A DNA stretch of 64,000 nt from Sweltsa coloradensis (lineage: Eukaryota > Arthropoda > Insecta > Plecoptera > Chloroperlidae), in NCBI GenBank assembly GCA_024449915.1, contig JAMZAV010001843.1, positions 338,847 through 402,846 on the forward strand, in the 5' to 3' direction. Each line of letters starts with the position of its first letter. Positions within the stretch are counted from its first letter, which is position 1. Made by a program: the position numbers and the translations under genes. Shown here piece by piece: positions 31,880-45,085 of the stretch. The notes under the pieces are model-generated. The model ran no database searches. It was not told where the DNA came from and worked only from the letters and a program-made list of their open reading frames with translations.

Positions 31880-33225
31880 TAAAAATAAAAGACTTCATAA
31901 TACAATGGACCCGCCTCTGAAAGTGTTAAATCACAATCAAATGTCGATATTAATTTAATCTTGTTTACCGCCCAATGCTCACATTGTGGGGACGAACAAT
32001 GACACAGTGATGCAATGAATGCGCTCATGTGTATTGTGTAGCCCATGATTAACAACTCTATTGTCTCGAGCACATCGAAATATCGTGCATGGTAATGTTA
32101 GTAAATGTATTACGAGGAATGTGGCCTGAAAAGAACATTGATCGTATTCACGATTAGCGTTGGAAGGGCACAAGCTCCACAAGTGGGAAAAAGACATTGG
32201 ATTACAATAAATGTAATATTAGATACCAAAATACATTTAACAAATCAAAATAGGTTGACGAAAGGCAGGTTCTTTTAAATTATAAGCTACAGTTATAAGT
32301 AAAACTCAACATAACATACAGACAAGTAACTATAATATAAAATACCAGCGTTTAAAAAATATGTATATAATTCACTCGTTTGAGAAATAAATTAAAAGTG
32401 TTTCCTTAAATAAAGTATGTAAATTCCTTGCGATATATTTTACTATTTGAATTTCGGTTTCCAAGACTTCTTTAAATTTTTTTCTTTCGTCTTTATTTAT
32501 TTTTATTATACGTAATTGTATTTTTTTTATATTTGTTACTTGTTTGTTAATTAAGTTCTTAAATCATAGTTATATGTTTGTTACATGATCATTTTTATGT
32601 TAAACTCTTGATGTTATTTAGTTTTCTCAGGATTATTAAACAGTTATTAAATTTGGTGGTACTGTTCCACTTTTTATGTATATGTGTGAGAGATGTTACC
32701 TAATTCAATCAACGTCTATCTAGCTAATATTCACTTATAAAAAAAACTGATATACAAAAGGACGACAAGTAAATAAAAGCAATTACTTAAATGCAGAAAT
32801 GATGAACTGTGGTGAATCAAAGTTTGAAGAAGTTATATTACCACAGCAATGTATGTCTGTGTATGTGCGAGTGCGTCAGTGTGTACGTGCGTGAGTGTGC
32901 GTATTCTTTTGATCGTGAGTAACTGTTTCTGTCAAACTGGTCTACTTTCAATTGGGCTATTCATCCTTGACCAAATTGAAGAATAGAAATGTCTTGTAGT
33001 ATTGCGAACAGATGCACCGCCATAGGCCACTTCTGCATTCTCCGACCATCACGTCATCGATATTGACATAATTTTGTCTTCAACACCAACAACCGTTTTT
33101 CTCATTATGTCATCATTTTTTTCTCAACCTATTGGAAAACTTAGTCATACTCGTCCATTTTTCGGGAAAACTTTTAATAGGTGCAAAAAATACAAAAAAA
33201 AACTAAATTTAAAAAAAGTGCTAAA
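31880..33225. other. AT-rich intronic DNA, no feature seen
   Basis: No supported exon or repeat. There is a GT-rich stretch at about 32850-32905 (TGTATGTCTGTGTATGTGCG). Confidence 0.4.
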
Positions 33226-33229
33226 AATT

Positions 33230-33475
33230 TTGTCGTTTAAAATTTGCTTTTGAAATCTTCTGAATCGCTAAACTTGTATGAATTCCATTCATGATTCAAA
33301 ATATAAAAGGGTATAAAGGAAATCTCAGTAATTTCAAAAAGGCTGCATGCTCAATTTTTAAACCACAAAAATGTTTTTAAAAAAATGAAAAACTCAGGAA
33401 AAATCACTTCTAGCCAAGCATGGAAAATTACTGTTTAATTTAAAACTAAGGGGCTACGTCAAATCAAAATGGAGT
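33230..33475 (+). repeat. Family H dispersed repeat, copy 1
   Basis: ATCTCAGTAATTTCAAAAAG, AAACCACAAAAATG, AAGCATGGAAAATTACTG and AGGGGCTACGTCAAATCAAA correspond in order to 63430-63690. The class is unknown. Confidence 0.6.
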
Positions 33476-33486
33476 TAAGCCCAATT

Positions 33487-33580
33487 CAGAGGTAACAAAA
33501 CTTCTGCCTGTAGAGGGAATCGAACCCTGGACCTTCTGCATTGGAAGAAAAGACGCTAACCACAAGACCAACAAATCACA
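33487..33580 (-). mobile_element. Family G SINE head (tRNA-like), partial
   Basis: The minus strand reads TTGGTCTTGTGGTTAGCGTC (A box), AATGCAGAAGGTCCAGGG, B box GGGTTCGATTCCCTC and TACAGGCAGAAG. It matches the head at 34475-34556. The rest of the SINE body is not evident downstream, so it is probably truncated or diverged. Confidence 0.6.
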
Positions 33581-33949
33581 CAAACCTCATAATTTTCATT
33601 TTTAAATCTGGGGAGAATCGCCGTTGGACGGAATAAAATCGTCCATCTCTTAAGATGTAATTTATAACCTGCTATCTCTGACCTCGAACATTGCAACGAT
33701 GCTAATTGCAAGGTATTATGAGGTACCTCGCAAAGCTTCCCATGTCGAGCGCACCAGAGGAAGTACATTGCTTCTCCATGTCCAACACGGGTCTGATTTC
33801 TTTGCTTCCTACTTGTTATGAGTCGCTGCTTCCCATCCTCAACTTCAATGTGCTTACATTGTTAGAACGCATCTTATGCAAGAGGGAATTCGACTAGTCT
33901 TGATTCGTCGTAACAAGTTTTTCTAGACTGCAGAGGAACTTGCAGTTTT

Positions 33950-34700
33950 GTGTAAGTTTCTTGAAAAAAGTAACTTATTTAAGTTAAGTTACTTGCTAAA
34001 TATAGTAACTATATTTTATTGAAGTTAAGTTACTTGCTTAAAAAAGTAACTTACAAGTTTTGGTCGAGTTCAATACTTATTGTCACAAAAGGAGATCCAG
34101 ATTTTCAAGTTTTTTCGAGAGCAGAAAATGCCTATTTGTCGTGAAATACGTTAACTTAAGTTGCTGGTAACCTGATAAATAAATAAATACAATAATATCG
34201 TATTTAGAGTCTATACCCACTCAGTCACATAACTGATTTTTCAGTGTAGGAAAGCCAACCAAGCCAACCCTGTAGGGGCCGACCCCATCGACGAGCGAAC
34301 AATGACCATCAATAGAGAGAGACCGGCATAATAAAGTAAAAAACACCGATCAATCAAGCTGGACACGATTCCACCCGCGTACAGTGCCTTGTTGCTAGGA
34401 TGGCTCCAAGTCACCGTTTACACATTCCTAAGCCAAGAACTGATTGACTGAAGTCCACATCAGAAGTTAAAAATCTTCTGCCAAAAGCTGGAATCGAACC
34501 CTGGACCATCTGCATTGGAAACAGAGCCTCTAACAACAAGACCAACTAGCTGTCCATGTAAATGATAAACAGAGACTTTACTTGTATCGTAACGTGAAGT
34601 AAAAGTTACATAAAAATAGGAACCTTTTTAGTTTAAGTTACTTTAAGTTAAAAGTTACTAAGTTACCACCAAAGTTTTACTTACGCTCAGTTACTAGTCA
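33950..34700. repeat. AAGTTACTT-rich degenerate repeat split by a SINE
   Basis: Both 33950-34160 and 34570-34700 are packed with AAGTTACTT, GTAACTTA and TTAAGTTACTT motifs. The full-length family G SINE at 34165-34556 separates them, so it probably inserted into this low-complexity tract. GTAACCTGATAAA before and GTAAATGATAAAC after may be a decayed target duplication. Confidence 0.5.
34165..34556 (-). mobile_element. Family G tRNA-derived SINE, full length
   Basis: On the minus strand a tRNA-like head (GTTGGTCTTGTTGTTAGAGG, B box GGGTTCGATTCCAGC) is followed by an unrelated body of about 250 bp. The 3' end is CTACAGGGTTGGCTTGG, GTTATGTGACTGAGTGGGTA and a (TATT)n tail. The head matches 33487-33580 and the tail matches 10157-10275. 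RNA polymerase III promoters plus a LINE-like tail make this a classical SINE. Confidence 0.75.
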
Positions 34701-37640
34701 ACACTGAGAGGATTCCTATTCATAGTTTCGGCAATGCGAAGTAAGATATCACTTTTATGCTAAATGACTTAAAAAAAATATTTTAAACAGAGCATTCAAC
34801 AAAAAAATTTATCTTGCAGACGTTGACTCCAACTCCTTTCGTATTCTCTTCTAATATCTTTCCAATTTATGCAATAGTTAGTCCTGAATCTGAAGAGGTT
34901 GAGTTTGCCCCTTGACAAACATCCTACGAAACTTATCTATTATTGCTCAATCGACGTCATAAATACTAACCAAATTGAGCACAAACAACAAATTACAATG
35001 AAGTACAAAATTATACCTGATTTCTTAATGATTTGCATTAATTATGTTGAAAACCCAGCGACCACAAGCATACCTTGAATACAGTAATACCACCTTACTC
35101 ATGGTAAACTTCTTACATGTCTGAGCTCGATTCTGTATTGCAATCTGTACGTTCTGACCGCAAGGTTTGAACTCGAATGATATGTGGCCACTTCAATGAG
35201 TAACACGGAATTAATATGAGACGTGTATTGCGGTGGCATTATATTTAACATTGACACGAAAGGTGGTTTATCCAAGTTAATGGGAGCTAAAATTAATAAT
35301 TATTAGAGAAAATAGCGTTTTGGGATGTACCAGTCAAATATGTTTTGGATAAAGCTAAATAAGGTTTGTTTATGCATATGTGTTTAATAAATTTACCATT
35401 ATTGTTGCTTTTTGTGTGAAAAAATCAATTCCGTTGATTTTCTTGATATACTATAAAATAAAAGGCAATAAAGTCCCATTCACAAGTTTGTTTACATTGT
35501 TCCAAATTTAAACATATTTAAAGCAGATTGGTTAAAAATAAGTGGGACAAATATAAAAAATTAAAGCTATTTTCACGTCTGAATAAATTTGTTTTATCAT
35601 TGCACCAAAACATATAAATTGTTTACGTCTCATATTAGTGGAGCCTTAAATATATCCAATGTTATCTCATATTTGATATTCTGATACAATTCTATAACCA
35701 GCTGTCTTTGTTTATGTTTCTAATAGCAAACATTTAAATTATTGAAACGCCTTAACTTTGTACCAATTTCTATTTGGTAATGTAAAAGCACTGTATTATA
35801 GATATAATTCAAACCTTACAAGTTGATTTTATGGAAATAAAACATACTTAAGTCACAAACTGTTTAAACAAAACTGTGTTTGTTTGTACTAAACTTCAAA
35901 TTAAATGTTTACTAATTGCTAATTAGTTGTCGGTGTATTCAGAAGCGTGGCGAAACAAGCCATGATACGAAGAAATATAACGATGTACAGAACTCTTTCT
36001 AGACAAAATAATTGCAGTTTGTTCTTTGATAGTTCTTCAACAATTTTATCCTGAAACATTTTCAAAGGGATGAAACGTAAAATATGTGGTAAATAAATAA
36101 ATATTTATTCCTTATTCATTTTCTCCAATATAAAACTTAATTGTTACTCCATACTCTCTTCAGTAGAATAATATGGTGATTTTAAATATGGACTATTTTG
36201 CAATGTTATATTAATAAGTATATTTTTTCATTGGAAATGGAATGGATATTATAATTTATCAAACAAGTTTGTGAAATAACTCAACTTGAACAAATTTACA
36301 TTCAAACGGAACGATGCAACATTCGCTAAAGTCTATGAACTGTTCAGACATATTTTTTACTGTCCAAAGCAATAATGTTTATTTATTTATTTTCTGACCT
36401 ACATTTCTTAAAATGAAGGTGTATAAGCATTGGCTGAGAAAATACACATTCGCCAACTCAATTTATATCTGGGATCCTGACGAGCCTATTTGAAATTCAA
36501 TAAATTAGTACGTTCTACCATAAACTTCACAACATGAGACTTATTTTACGGTGCGAAAGTTTTTGGTAGAGCAAAAGATATAATTAATTGCATACCCCAA
36601 TTACTTATTACTGAAATAAATTCAAAACATTTCCGGTGTGTATTTTCTAGTGTTAGTATTTAAGACCAATAAGTTTGTCTGTTTACTGTAGCGACTATCT
36701 TTTCGTGTGCAGAAGCTAATGTGTATTTTTTTCTTCTTCAAAATGTTATTAGTGTAATGTTTGAACTTCTGAAAGCTTTTTACGATTCAATGAACAAAGA
36801 CGGTACACATCGCACATCAATAGTTTGAAACATAAATACTTTTATTTGAATCTTACACTTGATGTTATTTTAATAATTTTACTTAATTTCAATGTATTAT
36901 TATTTTTAGTATGTTTTGTATTTCTTTGTATTATTAAGTAACATTTTTTTCAAATTGTGTTGTGGCATTGCTTTTATGTGTTTTAACATTGTTTACCGCT
37001 AACTTACGGTTATTGAATTAAAATTTCAATAACAATAGTATGTGTACTTTTTTAATAATCACAAATATTATTGTAAATCACTCAACAATAAACAATTGGA
37101 TAATCGATCGATTACCAATATAAGTTAATAAATGAGTATTTATTACTATTATTCTTCTTATACCAGATTTTAAAATATTATCTACGATAGCATCACCCAC
37201 ACCATTGTTTTGAAACTACTGCGTATTATTTCATACGCATTCTGAATCATTCTGACTTTTTAACAAACATCTGCTGTATTCAAATCATGAAATGTAAACG
37301 AGGACCTAGTTAGATAGAATTCTTGAGCATTGGGCAATTAAATAAAAAAACAAGATGATATCATAAGATTATCACATTTTACACAACGTCATCCTATTCT
37401 TGACTTTCAACTTAAAAGCCAAGCGACATTGATATTGACCTAGTTAAGTTAAATAACAATATGCTAAACATGTTTTTATAATGATATGCTTGGCTGGGTT
37501 CGGCTGAAGAGCTTTGTGTGAAATAATTGTGTAGCTGTAAGGCAAACAAACATTAGTGATCTGTTGGTATTATTGTTGTTGTTGTTTTGAGTTCTAAACG
37601 ACAATATTTACTGACCTAATTCAAAAGAGTTAAGAATGGT
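34701..37640. other. AT-rich intronic DNA, no feature seen
   Basis: About 3 kb without recognisable exon, RNA gene, tandem array or any of the repeat families found elsewhere. It is probably unique intron sequence. Confidence 0.4.
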
Positions 37641-37815
37641 CAGTTACTACTGTGTATATGCGCGATTAGATATATTATACAAATTGGATTTGGTGATTTC
37701 CATATTTAGCCGATTGAGACAACATTGATAGAAACTGGTAACCCCAGAGTGATACAAATATGTAATTACAACACGGCTAAAAAAATAACGCATTATCAAC
37801 TCGGTCGTGAGTTTT

Positions 37816-38433
37816 TTGGATGAGCGTAGCGAGCGAAGCGAAGATTCCATTTCACTACACTGGAGAAAAAAATCCGGAATGTTTTTTTTTTTTCTTCTTT
37901 CTTTCTTTCTTTCTTTCTTTCTGTATTTTTGTCTGTCTGTTAACACGATTCCGGCTAAACCGATACTCCGATTGCGATGAAATTTTATGGAGGCCTTCGA
38001 AATCTCTGAACTAAGAACTGCCACGTTTTTGAGCGCAATCGAAAATTATTATTCTCATGAAAATCGCAATTTTACGATTTTTTCGATTTTTAAAAAAATT
38101 CTTCGACTTATAACTCCTACATGCTTTATCCGATTATAATGATTTTTTCACAGAACCTTAATTTTATGAATTGATATATTCGTGTGAAATTTGAGCGTAA
38201 TCAAATAATTATTTCTCATGAAAATCGCAATTTTACGATTTTTTCCTTTTTAAAAATTACGATTAATTAAAAAAAATAAGTTAATTTTTTATTTAATTTG
38301 ATTTAATTTAAAAAAAATTTCAACAAAGTTCTGATTTTTTCACAGAACAACAGAAAATCCGCAAAACACATGGCAGCTTAATTCACCAATTACGCTCATC
38401 CAACAACGCGGCGGGACTTAAGCGTTTTCCTAG
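37816..38433 (-). mobile_element. Family A non-autonomous element, copy 4
   Basis: It begins TTGGATGAGCGTAGCGAGCG and ends ACTTAAGCGTTTTCCTAG. It is an almost module-for-module inverted counterpart of 6891-7656. A CTTT microsatellite lies at about 37895-37922. The 125-aa minus-strand ORF at 37647-38024 is a repeat translation. Confidence 0.8.
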
Positions 38434-38820
38434 TTATAGTGTATATTTTGTTGTTTTTGTTTTTATTGCGTTAATCAATGTGTTCATCACACGAGATAAA
38501 TCGGTTCAACTAATTCGAATCAAGAGTTAGTTCGAACTAGTGGTGTTGATAAACACTGTAAAAATATTTAAAAAGGGTTTAAAAATTTTGGTCCACAAAA
38601 AATATTACTTTTTTTAAATTAAACGGTGAAAAAAGTTTTCATAAAAAAGGAAAACGGGTAAGTCCCGTGCGTTTTTTGGGCGAGCACCGGTACGTGGCAA
38701 CACGACCCGGTCCGACATTCCCAAAATGTTAAAATACCAAAAAAGGCATACCTTAAAAACCCTTAAAGAAAAAATTTTAAATGTTGAAATTTTTCCTGCC
38801 CCCTTTGGGTTTTTTTAACA

Positions 38821-39423
38821 CTGGGAAAAACGCTTAAGTCCGCCGCTTTGGGTAGAGAGCAAATTGGGTTGAATTGAAGCTGCCCAGGTTTTTTTGGGCG
38901 ATTTTCTTTTGTTCTTAAAAAATTTTCAAAATTTTGTTGAAATTTTTTAAAAAAAATTAAAAAAATCAAATTAAAAAAAAATTTAACTTTTTTTTTAAAA
39001 AATCGAAATTTTTAAAAAAATAAAAAATCGTAAAATTTAAAAATTTTCTAAGAAAAATTATTCGATTACGCACAAATTTTACACAAATATTTTAAATTCT
39101 TAAAATTTAAAGGTTCTGTAAAAAATCATTATAATCGGAAAAAGGAAATGTGGGTGAAATAAGTCAAAAAATTTTTTTTAAAAAAAAAAACCCCGAAAAA
39201 TTGCGTTTTCTAGAATAGTTTTTGGGGTTGGGGGGGGGGGCCCCAAAAACGTGATTTTCTTAGTTCAGAGTTTTTCAAGGGCCCTCCATAAAATTTCATC
39301 GCAACCCGAGTTTTGGGTTTAGACCAAATCGTGTTAAAGAAAAGACAAAAATACGAAAAAAAAAATTCCGGATTTTTTTTTTAGTGAAATGGAATCTTCC
39401 TTCGCTCGCTCCCGCTCACCCAA
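38821..39423 (+). mobile_element. Family A element, corrupted copy
   Basis: CTGGGAAAAACGCTTAAGTC, TTGAATTGAAGCTGCC, ATTATAATCGGAAAAAGG, CCGGATTTTTTTTTTAGTG and TTCGCTCGCTCCCGCTCACC follow copy 2 (6891-7656) in order, with many run-length changes. A further partial start (GGAAAACGGGTAAGTCCCG) lies at about 38648. Confidence 0.65.
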
Positions 39424-39929
39424 TCTTTTTTTTCGAAATATGATTCCCAAAAAATTTTTAAAGGGTTTTGCCGATTTAGTAAAAATTTAGAAATGGAGAG
39501 AATGTTGTACTTATTGCCCTGAAAAATTTCAAACGCAAACTTTTTTTTTTTATAACCACGATCGGTTTTTGTTCAAAAAACTATACAGCAACCCCCCTTT
39601 GGGTTTATTTACATGTGTAAAAATTTTTTCAGGCCCAAATTAAAGAGGAAACGGTGCGACCTTTGTATCGAAAGCAGTAACAAAAAAAAACAAACATTCA
39701 AAGGCCAAAAAAGGGGTTCAAGGAGACGCTCGCTACCCCTCGCTCAATAAACGCAAAAATATTTTGGGATTCTTCACTTAGTTACACCGACAGTACTATT
39801 TGGGCCACCTATCATTCCCAAATTTCTAAAAATTTAAAGGGATTGGACCCCCGCGCATACTAAAAAAATATGGGTTACAAAAACAAAATTACAAAAATTT
39901 TTTTATTTTGCAAAGGGAAAACCCTTTTT

Positions 39930-40640
39930 TTTTTTATTTATTTATTAATGTATTTAATATTTATGTGTTTATTAAGAGCTTTCATATTTCTGGGCGATAA
40001 GTTCGAACGAGGTTCGGATCTTTTTTGAAATTTTGACCCCCGAAAGCTTTTTTTTCCCATTGAATCCCATTATTTTTGTGGAAAAACTTTTAAAAATTTA
40101 AAAAGAAAAAAAAAAAAAAAAAACATTAAAGTTTTTCCCAAAGTTTTTTTTTAAAAATTAAAGGGCGAAAAAACCCTGAGATACCCAAAATCATTTGGGA
40201 ATGTCCGTCCGGTCACGAATATTTTTAATTTTATTTTTTTTTCCCGAAGAATTTTGTAGAGGGAAAATTTAAAACATTATAAAAAAAGAAAAGGGTTAAA
40301 CCATGGCAACGAAAATTTTCGCCAGAGGGTTCCCCCCCCCCCCAAGCACGCCACCTAGTTTTAAAATTCAAAACTATCGAGGAACCCGTGTATTTTTTTT
40401 TACTTTTTTCCCAAAAAAATTAGTAAAGGTCCTCTAAAAGGGGCGGTGGTTTTTATCCCAAAAATTTAAGGGTTTACTAAATAGGCCTCCCTTTGGGCAA
40501 TAATAAAAAATCTTGGAAACAGGCCCCCGTGGACAGCAAACGTCCCCAAATTTTTACATTTTTTTAAATTGCAATGGGGGTCTACTATAGCACTTTCTCG
40601 CTTATAAAAGGGCGCCCAACTGGGGCGTTTCCTAGTATTT
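39930..40640 (+). mobile_element. Family E element without the LINE (empty-site copy), corrupted
   Basis: GGGCGATAAGTTCGAACGAG and TTGAAATTTTGACC match 10750-10800. The text continues directly into CATTGAATCCCATTATTTTT, which matches 16553-16573. Then come AATGTCCGTCCGGTCACGAA, ACCATGGCAACGAAAA, CACGCCACCTAG and GGCGTTTCCTAGTA, matching 16672-17070. It therefore shows the target before LINE insertion. Confidence 0.7.
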
Positions 40641-42789
40641 TAAATTTGGACGTATCATTTAACTTTAAAAAAAAAAAAATCGAAAATCCAAAACTCTAAT
40701 TTGAGAGGTCACAGCTTGGGAGTTTTGCCCCCGGGCAACCCCTGCCCAAATAAAATTTTTCAGCAGTTTTTGTTCAAGCGAAAATGCGGATGGGGGGTTT
40801 TTTAATGTTTTTAACCCTTTTTCACTTCTCATTAAATTCGTCTACATTAGGTTTTTTTACTGAAAAAATTTAAGTTTAGCTTTTTTTTTCTGAAAATTTT
40901 AAATTTTTGGGGGAATTTTTAATCTAAATTTCCCAAGAAATTTGGGAAAAATTGTTTTTAAAATAAAAGGATAATTTTAAGTTAAATGCAATTTGGGTAG
41001 AGCGTTCCTAAAACGGGCCCCCCTTAAAATTTGATTTAAAAAAACCGTAAAAAATTTGGAAAAAACCCCAAAGTTCCCCAAAAATTTGAGTAAATTATGT
41101 AGATTTCACGCCCACGACAATCTATGCAAATTTCAGGGACGCGCAAACCACAGTGCCCCCAACTTTAGGAAAGGACCGCACAAAACTAAGAAGGGGGGGG
41201 CCCCCGCCCTACTTCAAAAACCCCACAATCTCGTGATTGGTAATTGTACCCCTCCCTTTGGGAATAAAAATCATAAACCGCAATTTCCATAAAAATTAAT
41301 TTTCCCAAAATACAACGGGGTAGCTTTATTGCATTTGGGTTTTGGGTTTTTGGCCCTTGACAGTTTGCGGGGAAGAAACCGGAGCTTAGCCCGAGCAAAG
41401 CTTTGGGTAAAAACTGGGAAAAAATTTTTTTTTTTATTTTATATACATATAAACATATTAAAATTTTTTAATTTTTTAATTTTTTTTAAAAGTGAAAAAC
41501 TTTTTTTAAATTGCCCCCTTTTATAATTTTATAATGTTGGAAATTTAAATTCGCTTTGGGAATGCACCCGTTGTTCTCTCACAGATGCAGGGGATTCGGT
41601 CCCGTCATAAGAAAAAATAAAAATTTAATCTGAAAGGGTTGCCCAATGACAGCCCCCTTTTAAACGTTTGATGATTCCCCTTTCATTGTAATAGTTAAAA
41701 TAATTTAATAACAAAAAACTTATTTTTTTAACTATTGTACTGGATTGTACTGTTATTTTTTTGTCAAGTGTTACCTATTGAATTTTTTACTGAATTTATA
41801 TTAGGGCTGTCTTTTTTTTGGGTTTTTTTAAAAAAATTCCCTTACTAAATGAAAAATGCGGGAAAACGTTGTATTTGAGTGAAATTTTGCCATGTGTTGG
41901 AAACATTTGCCCCCTTACCTTTAGGTCAGGAGGAAACCCCCAAATTTGCTGTCGGGAATCCATCCTTGGGTTTAAAGGGAAAAAGGGAATATTCCCGGTA
42001 CTCAACTGGCTCGCCACTCGTCGTCTAAAAAAAATACATAAAAAATATAAACTAAAAATTGTTTAAAGTCTAGTTTAAATAGCTGGGGTCGTAAAATTTT
42101 AAAGTTCAACCAAGAAGCAGGGGTACTTTTAAAAAAATTAGGGGGGCGAAGCTTTAAATGAAAAGGTTTTGTCAAAAAAGGGGTAGAAAAATAAAACCCA
42201 TCCGGGGAAATTTTTGGCGGAAGGTCCCGGGGTTTCGAAAGAAATTTTTTAAAAGTGGGCCAAACCCCTTTTTCTCCTGACTACCCTGGTCACCAAAAAA
42301 TGATTTTACCCCTCTTTAAAAAGAGAAATTTAAATTTAAAGGGGCCAAAAAATGTGTTTTTTTTTTTTAAAGTAGGGGGGTGCATCTAAAAATTAAAAAA
42401 TTTTGTATAATTCCTGTTTTTGGCAACCCATTTTTTTTTTTGGAGTGAGATCGTCTATTTAAATCAGTTTTTTTTTTCCCTTTTTTTTTTTGGGGGGTTA
42501 AATTTAAAAATTTAAATTTTTTTTAAAAAAAAAATTTTTCTTCCTTCCCCTTTTATCATATTTTTTTTCATTTGATTTAAATTTAAATACATTTTGAAAT
42601 TTTTAAAAAAAAAATTTTTTGGGTCATTTTATTTTTGTTTTTGTAATTTAACTATTCCAACTTTTTTTAAAACTTCTTTCCCTTTTTTGGGGTTCTGCAT
42701 ATTTTAGTTGTCTTTTTGAAAATCAGTTTTTAAACTGAATGGATCACGTTTAAATTAAAAATTAAAAAAATCCCTTTAAATTTAAATTA

Positions 42790-43090
42790 ATTAATTACCT
42801 GTTTTTTTTTTGGGTGCCAAATGTTTGGGAAAGGTCACGCATGAGGCCGGGCCTAGGCTGTGTGACGCTCGTGACAGTTAGTTTGGCCAACGGCCTTAAA
42901 CGAAAACAGCTCCCTTTTCGTGTACATTACGTCACGAGGGCGTTCCAAGCCCGTCGCCCGGGTTCCCGGTCAACACCCCTCTTTTTACGCAAAGAGATTT
43001 TAAAATTATAATATTAGCTCTTTTCGTCTGCTGTCAACGGGGCGATGCTTCCCAGAAACAAGGGGAAGCAAAAGTGACTTTTTCGGGGAG
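42790..43090. other. Locally GC-richer, cleaner patch, function unknown
   Basis: Within the low-quality block, about 42815-42990 has mixed composition (GGCCTAGGCTGTGTGACGCT, GTACATTACGTCACGAGGGC) unlike its surroundings. The frame at 42814-43011 has no recognisable domain. It could be a repeat or a lost exon; I cannot tell. Confidence 0.25.
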
Positions 43091-44619
43091 GGGTCGACGG
43101 GGGGGTTTTTTAAAAAATTCCCTGTGCCCCTTAGACCCCGATACATTTTTTTCAAAATTTTAGTTTTTTAAAGGGTTAAAATTCAAAGTTCAATTTTTTT
43201 CAAAAAAAGTTTTTTAAAGCGTTTTTTAAAAAAATTTAAATGGGGGGGGTTTTTTCCAAAAATTTTTGGGGAATTTTTTGCCCTTTTTGAAGCTTTAATT
43301 TAAGTAAAATTAAATTTTTAATTAAATTTAAATTTAAAATTTAAAATTAAATAATCCAAGAGATTTTTTAAAATTTTCCCGGGGAAAAAAGCAAAATTTT
43401 TTACAAAATTTTCCCTTTTAAACCTTTTTTTCGAAAAGATTTGCATTATCAATCTTCCCCTCAAAAATTCATTTGGGGGGGGGTCCCTTTGGGGCATAGG
43501 GAAAAAATTTTATTTTTTTTAAATTAAAAAAAAAAAAATTAAAAAATTGGATAAAAATTTTAAAAAAAAAAACTTTTTAAAATTTTCCCCGGATTCAATT
43601 TTTAAAGTTAAACCCTCAGGTTTGTGGTACGGGGTCGGGAAAGGGGTTAGGAATCAGGGGGGGGGGGCAGGCGGGGCCATTGCCCCCCCCCTTTTGGGCC
43701 CCCGGGGGGAGAGGTGGGCAAAAAAACTTGATTTCAATATTACCCCAAAATTTCCGTAGTAAATATGTAAAAATACATTTTATCAATTCAAACGTCCCCT
43801 TTTTGGAAAAACGAATATGTTTGCCTGTATCCCTTCTTACATAAAAATAACGTTAAAATTTCAAAAATTGGGCCACTTCACTTTTCATTTTTTTTAAGTT
43901 TTTTGGGTGGGCAGATAGTTTTTGTTAAACATAGTTTTACAGATCCGAGTGCAATTAAAAAAAATGACGAAAAAACCCTGAGTAGGGGTTGGTTTTTCCC
44001 CCCCCAAAACCCCAGTTTCCCGGGCCCAAAAAATCGGGCTAAAAAAATTCCCCCCTCCCCCCCCCCAACTTTAAAGACTTTTCCCTAAGCTTTTCTGGGT
44101 CCCTTTTAAAAAAATTGGGGGTTTGTGCGTGGAAAAAATTTAATTTTTTACTTAAAAACTTAAAGTTTAAACAAAAAAACCTTGAACGAATTAAATTTTT
44201 TTTTTAAAAAAAAGTGTTTTTGAAAAATTTTTGGCTTCTTTAATTTTTTTTTATTAAATGAAAAAAAATCACCCGGAAAAAAAAATTTGGGGAAAATGTA
44301 ATGATATCTTTTTTTTAAATATACTAAATTCTTACACAAATTTTCCCAAATTATACACATTAAGTACTCACCTTTTTTTTGAAATTTTAAAGTTTGATAT
44401 AATTACCAAAAATTATTATGTAAAAGAAAAACCCGATTTTTGTAAATGAATGAAAAATATTCTTTTTTCCAAAAATTTTAAATGAACGTTCCTTGAAAAC
44501 AAATTGAGAATCTCCTTGTGGCCCGCTTTTCCCTAAAAAACGAATAATATTATTATTAAAAAAAAAGGGGGAAATTTTTAAAATAAACTTATTCTTTTAA
44601 AAAATTTAAAATTGGGGTT

Positions 44620-45085
44620 TGGAGCGAACGAAGACTTAAATTTTCATTTTACCCTTTAAAAAAAGCTGGGGTGTTTTTTTTTGGGGGAAAATTTTTGTTT
44701 TGTCTTTTTTTTTGGAGGAAAACCTTCAAATTTTTCTGAACTTAGATCTGCCCATTTTTTTTAGTACAATCTTTAAAAATATTTCTCTTAATAATCGTAT
44801 TTTTTACCGTTTTTTTAAAGGTTTTTTTTACGCTATATTGGGAAATTTTTTGGGCCCGAAACCCGGGGGCCAAACGGTTTACCCCTTGTCTTGATTTAAT
44901 TTTTGGGGGAAAACTTTTTTAAATTTTTAAAACTTGGATAAAATTATGAATTTTTAGGGCCAACCCAAAAAAATTTTTTCTCATTAAAAATAATTGTACT
45001 TTTAGGGAAAACTACTAAAACCCAACCCATAAAAGCTCATCCTCAACGCGCGGGAAACACGTGGCGAAGCGGTTAGTAATTTTAA
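44620..45085 (-). mobile_element. Family A' element, corrupted copy
   Basis: GAGCGAACGAAGACTTAAAT, AAAAGCTGGGGTGTTTTT, GGGGCCAAACGGTTTACCCC, AAAAGCTCATCCTCAACGCG and GGCGAAGCGGTTAGTAAT correspond in order to copy 1 at 3706-4436. Confidence 0.6.

Noticed and set aside
5476..34556. tRNA genes at the tRNA-like sequences
   Set aside because: A and B boxes are present, but acceptor stems pair poorly and conserved SINE bodies or tails follow. SINEs are the better call.
37647..38024. 125-aa minus-strand ORF with KFHRNRS-like text, also seen at 8486-8722 and 3745-4089
   Set aside because: The similar peptide arises because the same repeat (families A and A') is translated. Frames break between copies.
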